Source: CAWHNT01 sp963830775
GTDB taxonomy: Bacteria; Pseudomonadota; Alphaproteobacteria; Geminicoccales; Geminicoccaceae
NCBI GenBank assembly: GCA_963830775.1
Contig: CAWHNT010000036.1
Span: 1 to 20,144 of the forward strand
DNA: 20,144 bases
Direction: 5' to 3'
Below the pieces are notes generated by a model that worked only from the letters and a program-made list of their open reading frames with translations, ran no database searches and was not told where the DNA came from. Shown piece by piece: positions 8,000 to 14,850 of the stretch. Within the stretch, counting starts at the first letter, position 1; each line of letters begins with the position of its first letter. The translations under genes and the position numbers were made by a program.

Positions 8000-8973
8000 A
8001 TGAGCCCGGCCGCCCGGGCGGGCTGGCTGGCCGAGCTGCGGCTGCGGGCGGTGGCGCGGCGCGTCGCGCGCGACCGGCAGAAGCGTGGGCGGGAGCGGCC
8101 GATCCGGCGGGTGCGGGCGGGTGATCTGGCTCGCCTACTACCATTTCGAGAAGGACAATGCCTGGGTCCTGGCCGGGCACATCGCCTATATGGGCCTGTT
8201 CGCGATCTTCCCGTTCCTGATCTTCCTCCTGGCCCTGGCCGGTGCCGTGGGCCAGGGCGACGCGGCCAGGGAATCGGTCGAGCTGGCGCTCACCCTGCTG
8301 CCGCCGGACGTGGCCAACGGCATCCTGCCGGCGATCAACGAGGTCCGCAACGCGCCGCATGCCGGGCTGATGACGGTGAGCGGGCTGGTCACGATCTGGA
8401 CCTCGTCCTCGGGCATCGAGACCCTGCGCCACGCGCTCAACCTCGCCTACGACGTGGCCGACCCGCCCTCCTTCTGGCGCTCCAGGCTGGAGAGCATCCT
8501 GCTCACCATCCTGGCCGCCATGACGCTGATCGCCGCCACCGTGCTGCTGGTGGTGCTGCCGCTGTCGCTCGACGTGGCCGCCTGGTTCCTGGCCCAGCCG
8601 CTGCACTACGAGCAGTTCTACGACAGCCTGCGCTATCTGGCCGGGCACGGGCATCCTGCTCCTGCTGCTGATGGCGCTCTATCGCGTGCTGCCGAACGTG
8701 CGCCTGCGGCCCTTGGAGATCGTGCCCGGGGCGCTGGTGGCCTGGGGCTTATGGGTCGGGGTGCAGGAGGCCTACAGCCTCTATCTGCGCAGCGTGCCCA
8801 GCTACAGCATCACCTACGGCAGCCTGGGCGGCATCGTGGTGACCCTGTTCTTCTTCTACATCTCGGCCCTCCTCTTCATCTTCGGGGCCGAGATCAACAG
8901 CGTGCTGAAGCGCTGGCGCGACAATCGGGAGGCCGGCCGCCGCCGGGCTGGACCGGAGAAGCCGGCCGGGTAG
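8000..8973 (+). CDS. YihY/BrkB-family (UPF0761) inner-membrane protein (two frameshifts)
   Basis: This polytopic membrane protein belongs to the YihY/BrkB family, once misnamed ribonuclease BN; the biochemical role is unknown. An ATG at 8000 starts a basic leader (MSPAARAGWLAELRLR). An extra base near 8115-8121 shifts into VIWLAYYHFEKDNAWVLAGH, then AYMGLFAIFPFLIFLLALAG, the usual first helix. TIWTSSSGIETLRHALNLAY is a conserved loop. A second extra base near 8640-8648 (GCCGGC read as GCCGGGC) breaks the frame between SLRYLAG and TGILLLLLMALYRVLPNVR. The rest is intact: LEIVPGALVAWGLWVG, YGSLGGIVVTLFFFYISALL and FGAEINSVL, the family's C-terminal signature. The reconstructed length of about 323 residues is typical. 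It is upstream of fabI by 61 bases, possibly co-transcribed. Confidence 0.86.
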
Positions 8974-9034
8974 GATGCGCGCAACCTGCGGTGGCTCAGG
9001 ACCTGCCGTGGCCCTCGATCATGGAGCAGACCGG

Positions 9035-9850
9035 ATGACCGCGCAGCCGCTGATGGCCGGCAAGAAGGGCTTGATCCTCGGCATCGCCAACGACCGCTCG
9101 CTGGCCTGGGGCATCGCCCGTGCCGTCGCCGGCCAGGGGGCGGAGCTGGCGCTGACCTACCAGGGCGAGGCGCTGCTCAAGCGCATCCGGCCGCTGGCGG
9201 AGCAGCTGGGCAGCGACATCGTGCTGCCGGCCGACGTGACCGATTCCGCCAGCCTCGACAACCTCTTCGCCGAGCTCAAGGAGCGCTGGGGCCGGCTCGA
9301 CTTCCTGGTCCACGCGGTGGCGTTCTCGGACAAGGAGGAGCTCAAGGGCCGCTACATCGCCACCAGCCTCGCCAACTTCCAGCACACGATGCAGGTCTCC
9401 TGCTACTCGTTCACCGAGCTGGCACGGCGGGCCGAGCCCTTGATGACCGACGGCGGCAGCCTGCTGACGCTCACCTATTACGGGGCCGAGCGGGTGATGC
9501 CGCACTACAACGTCATGGGGGTGGCGAAGGCGGCGCTGGAGGCTTCGGTGCGCTACCTGGCCGTGGACATGGGCGGCAAGCGCATCCGCGTGAACGCGAT
9601 CTCGGCGGGGCCGGTGAAGACGCTGGCGGCCTCGGGGATCGGCGACTTCCGCTACATCCTGAAGTGGAACGAGTACAACGCGCCCTTGAAGCGGAACACG
9701 ACGCTGGACGATGTGGGCGGGGCGGCGGTGTACCTGCTGTCGGACCTCGGCGGCGGGACGACGGGCGAGGTGCTGCACGTCGATTCGGGCTACCATGTGG
9801 TCGGCATGAAGGCGGTGGATGCGCCGGACATCAGCGTGGTGAAGGATTAG
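9035..9850 (+). CDS. fabI: Enoyl-[acyl-carrier-protein] reductase (NADH), FabI type
   Basis: This 271-residue short-chain dehydrogenase family enzyme catalyses the last reductive step of each fatty-acid elongation cycle and is the usual target of triclosan. Visible features are the NADH-binding N-terminus GLILGIANDRSLAWGIARAV, the FabI-type active site with tyrosine and lysine spaced Y-x6-K in PHYNVMGVAKAALE, VNAISAGPVKTLAASGIGDF and the C-terminal VLHVDSGYHVVGM. The ATG at 9035 has GGAG eight bases upstream. An open frame extends upstream to 8975, but that part lacks homology and overlaps the run-out of the YihY gene. The frame is intact. Confidence 0.95.
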   Translation: MTAQPLMAGKKGLILGIANDRSLAWGIARAVAGQGAELALTYQGEALLKRIRPLAEQLGSDIVLPADVTDSASLDNLFAELKERWGRLDFLVHAVAFSDKEELKGRYIATSLANFQHTMQVSCYSFTELARRAEPLMTDGGSLLTLTYYGAERVMPHYNVMGVAKAALEASVRYLAVDMGGKRIRVNAISAGPVKTLAASGIGDFRYILKWNEYNAPLKRNTTLDDVGGAAVYLLSDLGGGTTGEVLHVDSGYHVVGMKAVDAPDISVVKD

Positions 9851-9867
9851 GCTGGGCTCGTGCGGTC

Positions 9868-10099
9868 GTGCCGGTCGTCGAGCGCTGGCGCGGCTACAGG
9901 TTCTACTTCTACAGCCACGAGCCGCAGGAGCCGCCGCACGTTCACGTGGACGCACGCGGCTGCACCGCGAAGTTCTGGCTGCAGCCGGTGAGCCTCGCGC
10001 GTACGGTGGCTTCAATGCCAAGGAGCTGCGCTTGATCCGCACGTGCGGAGCAATGCCGCTATCTGGAGGCTGCATGGGCATCTTGGCCGCGAGCGCTGA
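9868..10099 (+). pseudogene. DUF4160-family protein, broken by frameshifts
   Basis: A GTG at 9868 begins PVVERWRGYRFYFYSHEPQE, followed by PPHVHVDARGCTAKFWLQPV. This is the DUF4160 pattern (fyf-S-x-E-x2-EPPHVHV...AKFWL-x-PV). A missing base after SLAR near 10000-10005 shifts the frame to GGFNAKELRLIRT. A further shift near 10043-10050 leads to EQCRYLEAAWASW, the usual family ending. The family is about 80 residues, which matches. DUF4160 genes very often sit next to DUF2442 genes, as here, in pairs that have been treated as toxin-antitoxin-like; the biochemical function is not established. Whether the breaks are real decay or sequence error cannot be decided here. The stop is uncertain (10099 or 10128 depending on frame). 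Confidence 0.7.
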
Positions 10100-10325
10100 C
10101 GAGCGTGTCCGAACGTCAGCTTCGATGACGCGAGCATGAGCGTCGACTCATGGATGGCCGACATCACGGTTCTCGCGTGGACCCGCGCCTGCTCGACGCA
10201 CGCCGAGCAGCGCACGCGGTGGGAAGTGCCGGCGCCGGCTACGGCCTGCACTGGCCTGAGCTCGACGAGGATCTCAGCACGAGGGCTTACTGGGGGCTGC
10301 CGGCCCGGATCGGAGGCCGAGCTGA
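10074..10325 (+). pseudogene. DUF2442-family protein, broken by several frameshifts
   Basis: Starting at an ATG at 10074 (MGILAASADERVR), pieces of one protein appear across alternating frames. They are VSFDDASMSVD, MDGR, DITV, LAW, PRLLDA, EQRTRWE, AGAGYGLHWPELDEDLST and a glycine-rich tail. Together they match the DUF2442 layout: an N-terminal strand, a DGR motif, PLAWYPRLL-like and a closing G-x-G-hWP-x-DED motif. At least five single-base losses are needed to join them, the highest indel density in the window along with the DUF4435 region. It overlaps the end of the DUF4160 gene, as expected for a coupled pair. It ends shortly before rlmJ; the exact 3' end is not resolved. Confidence 0.65.
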
Positions 10326-10342
10326 CCCTCGCCCTGACGCCC

Positions 10343-11173
10343 ATGCTGAGCTATCGCCACGCCTTCCACGCCGGCGGACCGGCCGACGTCCTGAAGCACG
10401 CCGTCTATGCGTTCGTGCTGCGTTACATGACCGCGAAGGCGAGGCCGTTCTACGTGCTCGATACGCATGCGGGTGCGGCCTGGTACGACCTCCGCTCCGA
10501 CGCCGCGCGGAAGACCGGGGAGGCGGAGCGGGGCCTGCTGCGGTTGTGGGGGGCGGCACCTCCGTGGCCCGATCTGCTGGCCCCCTACCGGGGCGTGCTG
10601 GAGGAGGCCGAGAAGGAAGGCGTCTATCCGGGCTCGCCGCTGATTGCGCGGCACTTCCTGCGCTTGAAGGATCGGCTTGAGCTCGTGGAGCTGCACCCGA
10701 CCGATCATGCGGCCCTGGCCTCGGCCATGGACGGGGTGGCGCGGGTGCGGGTGGTGCGGGAGGACGGGCTGGCCCTGCTGGTGAGCCGGATGCCGCCGCC
10801 GGAGCGGCGGGCGGTGGTGCTGGTCGACCCCAGCTACGAGGTGAAGACGGACTACGAGCTGGTGGTCGCCGCTCTGGCGAGGGCGCATCGGCGGTTCGCC
10901 AATGGCATGTACCTGCTCTGGTACCCGGTGATCGAGCGCGAGCGCGCGACGGCGTTGCTGGACGCGATGCGGGCGACCGGCATCCGGGCGCAGTACCGGG
11001 TCGAGCTTGGCCTGGCACCCGATGCGCCGGGGCGGGGCATGACCGGGTCGGGGCTGGTGATCGTCAACCCGCCCTGGACCTTGCCCGCCGCCGTCGCCGA
11101 GGGCCTGCCCTGGCTTGCCGGGCAGCTCGGGGCCGAGGGTGCGACGGTGGCGGAGTGGCTGGTGCCGGAGTAG
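10343..11173 (+). CDS. rlmJ: 23S rRNA (adenine(2030)-N(6))-methyltransferase
   Basis: RlmJ methylates A2030 of 23S rRNA using SAM. The start MLSYRHAFHAGGPADVLKHA is the near-invariant RlmJ N-terminus, so the ATG at 10343 is chosen over the longer open frame to 10136, which only crosses the DUF2442 remnant. Other motifs are FYVLDTHAGAAWYDL (SAM site), PGSPLIARHFLR, LVELHPTDH, the catalytic-region VLVDPSYEVKTDYE, and YLLWYPVIERE. Relatives usually have DPP(Y/F)E at the catalytic aspartate. Here the second proline is Ser (DPSYE), a conservative oddity. The 276-residue length is normal and the frame is intact. Confidence 0.93.
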   Translation: MLSYRHAFHAGGPADVLKHAVYAFVLRYMTAKARPFYVLDTHAGAAWYDLRSDAARKTGEAERGLLRLWGAAPPWPDLLAPYRGVLEEAEKEGVYPGSPLIARHFLRLKDRLELVELHPTDHAALASAMDGVARVRVVREDGLALLVSRMPPPERRAVVLVDPSYEVKTDYELVVAALARAHRRFANGMYLLWYPVIERERATALLDAMRATGIRAQYRVELGLAPDAPGRGMTGSGLVIVNPPWTLPAAVAEGLPWLAGQLGAEGATVAEWLVPE

Positions 11174-11205
11174 GTGAGGGCCGGCATGGCAACGGATCCC
11201 CGCCG

Positions 11206-11694
11206 ATGCAGGATGGTCTGGTGATCGCACCCGAGACGCCGGAGAGCCCGGACGTGCTGGCGCTGCTGGCGGCTGGCGATGCGTTCTCGGCCGCCCTCTA
11301 TCCCGCGAAGAGCAGGCACACGCTGGAGCTTGGCGACATCCTGCGCCCGGAGGTCACGTTCCTGGTCGCACGGGCCGAGGGGCGGGCCGTGGGTTGCGGG
11401 GCGGTCGTGCGCAGGCCCGGCGGCTATGGCGAGGTGAAGCGGATGTATGTGGCAGGGGAGGCGCGCGGCCTGGGGATCGGGCGGCGCCTGCTTGCGGAGC
11501 TGGAGCAGGTGGCGCGCGGCCAGGGACTGAGCTGGCTCGGGCTCGAGACCGGCATCCACCAGCCGGCTGCCATCGCCCTCTACCGTGGTGCCGGCTTCCG
11601 GGAGGTCGAGCCGTTCGGCCAGTACGTGCACGATCCCCTGTCGCTCTTCATGCGCAAGGACCTCCAGGCCGGGACGGTGACCGATGGCCGGTAG
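11206..11694 (+). CDS. GNAT-family N-acetyltransferase
   Basis: The acetyl-CoA-binding motif A is seen in GEVKRMYVAGEARGLGIGRR (R-x2-G-x-G pyrophosphate loop). It is preceded by strand RAVGCGAVVRRPGGY and followed by LSWLGLETGIHQPAAIALYR and GAGFREVEPFGQYVHDPLSL, the usual motif B order. With the ATG at 11206 (MQDGLVIAPE) the protein has 162 residues, standard for a single-domain GNAT. An upstream extension to 11155 overlaps rlmJ and is rejected. The substrate is unknown; relatives acetylate small amines or protein N-termini. The last 11 bases overlap the aroC start, so it is probably translationally coupled to aroC. Confidence 0.88.
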   Translation: MQDGLVIAPETPESPDVLALLAAGDAFSAALYPAKSRHTLELGDILRPEVTFLVARAEGRAVGCGAVVRRPGGYGEVKRMYVAGEARGLGIGRRLLAELEQVARGQGLSWLGLETGIHQPAAIALYRGAGFREVEPFGQYVHDPLSLFMRKDLQAGTVTDGR

Positions 11695-12791
11695 CAGCTT
11701 CGGCACGCTCTTCCGCTACACGAGCTGGGGCGAGAGCCACGGGGCCGGCCATCGGCGCCGTGGTCGACGGGGTGCCGTCGCGCATCCCGCTTGGCGAGGA
11801 GGATATCCAGCACTGGCTCGACCGGCGGCGACCGGGGCAGTCGAAATTCACGACCCAGCGCCAGGAGCCGGACCGGGTCGAGATCCTGTCGGGCGTCTTC
11901 GAGGGGGTGACCACGGGCGCCCCGGTCTCCCTGCTGATCCGCAACGTGGACCAGCGCTCGAAGGACTATGGCGAGATCAAGGACCTCTACCGGCCCGGGC
12001 ATGCGGACATGGTCTACGAGGCCAAGTACGGCCTGCGCGACTATCGGGGCGGCGGCCGGTCGAGTGCCAGGGAGACGGCGTGCCGGGTCGCGGCCGGTGC
12101 GGTTGCCCGGAAGGTGCTGGGCGAGGCCGTCCGGGTGCGCGGCTGGATGGTGCAGATGGGCGCCGACCGGATCGACCGGGACCGGTTCGACGAGGCCGCG
12201 ATCGAGGCCAACCCCTTCTGGTGCCCGGATCCGGATGCCGCCGCCCGGTGGGAGGAGCAGCTCCTGGCGATCCGCAAGGCGGGCTCGTCGATCGGGGCGG
12301 TGATCGAGGTGGTGGCGAGCGGCGTGCCGGCGGGCCTGGGCGAGCCCGTCTGCGACAAGCTGGATGCCGACCTCGCCAAGGCGATCATGTCGATCAACGC
12401 CGTCAAGGGGGTGGAGATCGGCGCCGGGTTCGCCAGTGCCGAGCTGTCGGGCGAGGCCAACGCCGACGAGATCCGCATCCGCGACGGGCGGCCCTGGTAT
12501 CTCTCGAACAAGGCCGGCGGCATCCTGGGCGGGATCTCGACCGGCCAGGACATCGTGGTCAGGTTCGCGGTCAAGCCCACCTCCTCGATCCTGACTCCGC
12601 GGCGGACGATCAACCGGGCGCTCGAGGAGACGGAGATCGTGACCAAGGGCCGGCACGACCCCTGCGTCGGCATCCGTGCCGTGCCCGTGGCCGAGGCCAT
12701 GGTCGCCTGCGTGCTGGCCGACCACCTGCTGCGCCACCGCGGCGCCTATGCGGAGGCGGGGGATCCCCGGCTTCAGCCGTGGCAGGACTAG
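11684..12791 (+). CDS. aroC: Chorismate synthase (one frameshift)
   Basis: AroC converts 5-enolpyruvylshikimate 3-phosphate to chorismate, the end of the common aromatic pathway, with reduced FMN. Signatures seen are SFGTLFRYTSWGESHG at the N-terminus, RPGHADMVYEAKYGLRDYRG followed by GGRSSARETACR, SINAVKGVEIGAGF, and GRHDPCVGIRAVPVAEAMVA near the C-terminus. One extra G in the run at 11741-11744 shifts the frame between GESHG and PAIGAVVDGVPSRIPLGEED; everything else is open to the TAG at 12791. The reconstructed length of about 368 residues is normal. As the gene is normally essential for aromatic synthesis, I read the break as sequence error. The stop overlaps that of the convergent glycosyltransferase gene in a CTAG. 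Confidence 0.93.
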
Positions 12792-13480
12792 CAGACGAGC
12801 CCGAGCAGCATCGCCTCGTCGTCCCCGACATCCTGCGCGACGACCACGCTTTCTTCGCGGAACAGGAGGTCGGGCGGCTGCCAGGTATGGTGCTCCGGCT
12901 GCGGGAAGCGACGATGGATGTAGTGGCGGCGTGAGGTGGCGTAGATCCGCCGGCCTGCTGCGGCACAACGGCTGAGGAAGCCGAACATGCGGCCGGGCTC
13001 GCCTGGCGGGGGTGCGAAGCCGATCCCGAGCGAGCGGCGGAACGCCAGGGTGCCGCCCAGGACATAGTCCTGCTCGGCTTGGGAGGCGCCCGGCCGCCAG
13101 AGCAGGAGCTGGCGCTCGCCCGCGAGGTGGACGTAGAGCTCGGTCTTGCCGACCACGTCACCGAGGCCGGCCTCCAGTGCCGCCACGGCCTCGCCGAGAT
13201 AGGCAGGCCCGTAGAGATCGTCGTCGTCGAGCTTGGCCACGATCTCGCCCCTGGCCGCGGCGATGCCATGATCCAGGCACCGTTCGAGCGGCCATGCAGC
13301 GGGTGCTTCGAGCACCTGATCCGCGGCGGCCAGTGCCTCCCTTGCCGGCGCTTCCAGTGACCTTGCGATATGGCCATGCAGGACGACGACGAGCTCGGTC
13401 GGGGCATGGAGCTGGGCCCGCGCCATCCGGACGGCACCCGCCAGGAAGGCCGGCCGGCGCGTGGCGAGGATCACGCTCAC
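12788..13480 (-). CDS. Family 2 glycosyltransferase, copy C (most divergent of three paralogues)
   Basis: This GT-A fold glycosyltransferase has SVILATRRPAFLAGAVRMAR at the nucleotide-binding N-terminus and a metal-binding aspartate motif AKLDDDDLYGPAYL, preceded by CLDHGIAAARGEIV. The C-terminal block RRIYATSRRHYIHRRF...HHTWQPPDLLFREES is shared with the other two copies. It is soluble, about 230 residues, with no transmembrane helix, so it is smaller than processive GT2 enzymes. The GTG at 13480 is chosen because it matches the N-termini of the paralogues; a TTG at 13504 is possible. It follows the PqqD-like gene by 32 bases on the same strand. Donor and acceptor are unknown. The linkage to a PqqD-like protein suggests a peptide acceptor, which is inference. 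Confidence 0.82.
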   Translation of the reverse strand: MSVILATRRPAFLAGAVRMARAQLHAPTELVVVLHGHIARSLEAPAREALAAADQVLEAPAAWPLERCLDHGIAAARGEIVAKLDDDDLYGPAYLGEAVAALEAGLGDVVGKTELYVHLAGERQLLLWRPGASQAEQDYVLGGTLAFRRSLGIGFAPPPGEPGRMFGFLSRCAAAGRRIYATSRRHYIHRRFPQPEHHTWQPPDLLFREESVVVAQDVGDDEAMLLGLVC

Positions 13481-13512
13481 CGGCGGCCCGCGACCCTGGC
13501 GCAAGGAGGCGC

Positions 13513-13785
13513 TCAGGCCGCGTTGAGGAAGTGCTGCGCCGTCAGCGTGTCGATAACCTGGTCCAGATCGCGCTCGAGCTCCGTTCTCGGCCGCTCGGCG
13601 TAGGCCTCGCACAACAGCCCGAGCAGCTCGCTGCGGGTCGGGAACTCGTCGAGGACTTCCCACAGCACGCGCGCGGTCGGGTTCAGGATCGTGACCACGC
13701 GGGTGTCGAGCTTCATCAGGATCAGGTCGCCGTCGACCGCGTCCTCGTCGATCGAATCGGCCTTGGACAATCTGGCCTCGGGCAT
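13513..13785 (-). CDS. PqqD-like protein (candidate RiPP recognition element)
   Basis: This 90-residue protein starts MPEARLSKADSIDEDAVDGD. It then has LILMKLDTRVVTILNPTARV, LWEVLDEFPTRSELLGLLC and a C-terminal helix ending TLTAQHFLNAA. That is the PqqD family layout: beta strands, then the LN-x-TA-x2-LW helix and a winged-helix-like helical end. PqqD-type domains bind the leader of a ribosomal peptide and present it to a modifying enzyme. The ATG at 13785 is preferred; a TTG at 13812 is the only longer start. It is upstream of glycosyltransferase C in the same operon and divergent from the small peptide gene at 13954. No radical-SAM enzyme or HprK-like kinase, common partners of PqqD-like proteins, is in the window. 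Confidence 0.75.
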   Translation of the reverse strand: MPEARLSKADSIDEDAVDGDLILMKLDTRVVTILNPTARVLWEVLDEFPTRSELLGLLCEAYAERPRTELERDLDQVIDTLTAQHFLNAA

Positions 13786-13819
13786 GGTCGGGCTTGGTCC
13801 TTTGTTGCACAACCAGAGA

Positions 13820-13851
13820 GTAATCTACTTCCGGCGTAATCTACTTCGGGG
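13820..13851. promoter_or_regulatory. Direct repeat between the divergent PqqD-like and peptide genes
   Basis: The 12-mer GTAATCTACTTC occurs twice, at 13820-13831 and 13836-13847, with a 16-base period, so about one and a half helical turns apart. Each copy is followed by C/G-rich bases, and the AT content is high for this DNA. The pair lies about 35 bases upstream of the PqqD-like start and about 100 bases upstream of the peptide start. An 8-base inverted repeat, GCACAACC (13807-13814) / GGTTGTGC (13872-13879), flanks it. A shared operator for both divergent genes is a reasonable inference; no regulator gene is adjacent. Confidence 0.45.
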
Positions 13852-13953
13852 CACAAACGTCTGTCCATGGAGGTTGTGCCGGATGGCTTGCAGGTGAGGT
13901 CTGCGCTGGCGTATAGCAACCAGCGGTTGGAGACATCGAAGCGGATGGTACTC

Positions 13954-14100
13954 ATGGCTGAGCAGAGCAATCCTGCCGGGGGCAGCGAGGACCAGCAGGC
14001 GCGTCGTCGCGAGGCGATCCGCCGTCTGGCGCTGGCGGCGGCAGTGCCGGTGGTGCTGGCGACGGTGGCCGGGCACCCGCGGCCGGCCAGAGCCGAGTAG
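13954..14100 (+). CDS. Short peptide (48 aa) with RR motif and hydrophobic segment; candidate modified-peptide precursor
   Basis: The gene is not recognised as a named family. The peptide has a polar N-terminal half rich in Gln, Glu, Ser and Gly (MAEQSNPAGGSEDQQ). Next is RRREAIRRLALAAAVPVVLA, resembling a twin-arginine or amphipathic-to-hydrophobic helix, and it ends in GHPRPARAE. The ARA-E end looks like a signal peptidase site, but cleavage there would leave almost nothing. The N-terminal half is therefore the more likely functional part, or the whole peptide is membrane-associated. The ATG at 13954 has GGATGG upstream; an ATG at 13945 in the same frame would add MVL. It is the only plus-strand gene inside a minus-strand cluster of three glycosyltransferases and a PqqD-like gene, divergent from the latter. 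That context, not sequence similarity, suggests a precursor. Confidence 0.5.
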   Translation: MAEQSNPAGGSEDQQARRREAIRRLALAAAVPVVLATVAGHPRPARAE

Positions 14101-14123
14101 GGCCGAGGACCCCGGGCCCCGTC

Positions 14124-14849
14124 TCAGGCGCCCGACACCAGGCTGATCAGTCCGGCGGGGCTGTCGTCCTCGACACCGCGCCGGACCGTCAGCGACCCCT
14201 CCCTGAAGAAGGCCTCCTCGGGCGCCCAGGTATGGTGCGTGCCGCCATAGCGGCGGCGGACGAAGTGGCGGCGCGAGGTGGCATAGAGCCGCAAGCCCGC
14301 GGCAAGGCAGTCGTCGAGGAACGCCATGTCCTCGTTGACCTGGAGCGGCCGGAAGCCGGGGTCGAGCCCGAGCTCGCGGGAGAAGAGGAGCGTGGCACCG
14401 GCGAGGTAGCTCTGCCCCTCGCCTTGTGAGCCGCCGGGGAAGCGGAGCACGAGCTCGCGGCTGGCGGCGAAGTAGATGTACTGCTCGGCCTTGCCGATCA
14501 CGTCGCCTTTGCCGGCCAGGTAGGCATCCATCGCCTCCGCCAGGTAGGCCGGGCCGTAGACATCGTCATCGTCGACCCGGGCGATGACCTCGCCCCGGGA
14601 GGCCGCGATCCCGGCATTCAGGCACTCCCCCAGGGTGAATGTCGCCGGTGCCGGGACGATCCGAGCGCCGAGCTCGTCGCAGGCCCGGCGCGCTTCCGCC
14701 GGGAGGCTGGCCGGGGCGTGGCGGTGCAGGACCAGCACCAGCTCGACCGGCTGGTAGGTCTGCGCCGCCACCATCCGCAGGCAGGCCGCGACATGGTCCG
14801 GCCGGTGCGTCGGCACGATCACGCTGACCTGCGGGGTGCAGGCCCGCAT
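14124..14849 (-). CDS. Family 2 glycosyltransferase, copy B
   Basis: This 241-residue GT-A glycosyltransferase has VSVIVPTHRPDHVAACLRMV at the nucleotide-binding N-terminus, CLNAGIAASRGEVIARVDDD then DVYGPAYLAEAMDAYLAGKG (metal-binding DDDD), and IGKAEQYIYF. It shares the C-terminal block RLYATSRRHFVRRRYG...HHTWAPEEAFFREG and ends DDSPAGLISLVSG. It is clearly closer to copy A than to copy C: the same DSPAGLI-x-LVSG ending and GKGDVIGKAEQY. The ATG is separated from the stop of copy A by a single base (TGAGATG), so translation is coupled. Its 3' end is 24 bases from the 3' end of the convergent peptide gene. The frame is intact; the sugar and acceptor are unknown. Confidence 0.85.
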   Translation of the reverse strand: MRACTPQVSVIVPTHRPDHVAACLRMVAAQTYQPVELVLVLHRHAPASLPAEARRACDELGARIVPAPATFTLGECLNAGIAASRGEVIARVDDDDVYGPAYLAEAMDAYLAGKGDVIGKAEQYIYFAASRELVLRFPGGSQGEGQSYLAGATLLFSRELGLDPGFRPLQVNEDMAFLDDCLAAGLRLYATSRRHFVRRRYGGTHHTWAPEEAFFREGSLTVRRGVEDDSPAGLISLVSGA

Positions 14850-14850
14850 C

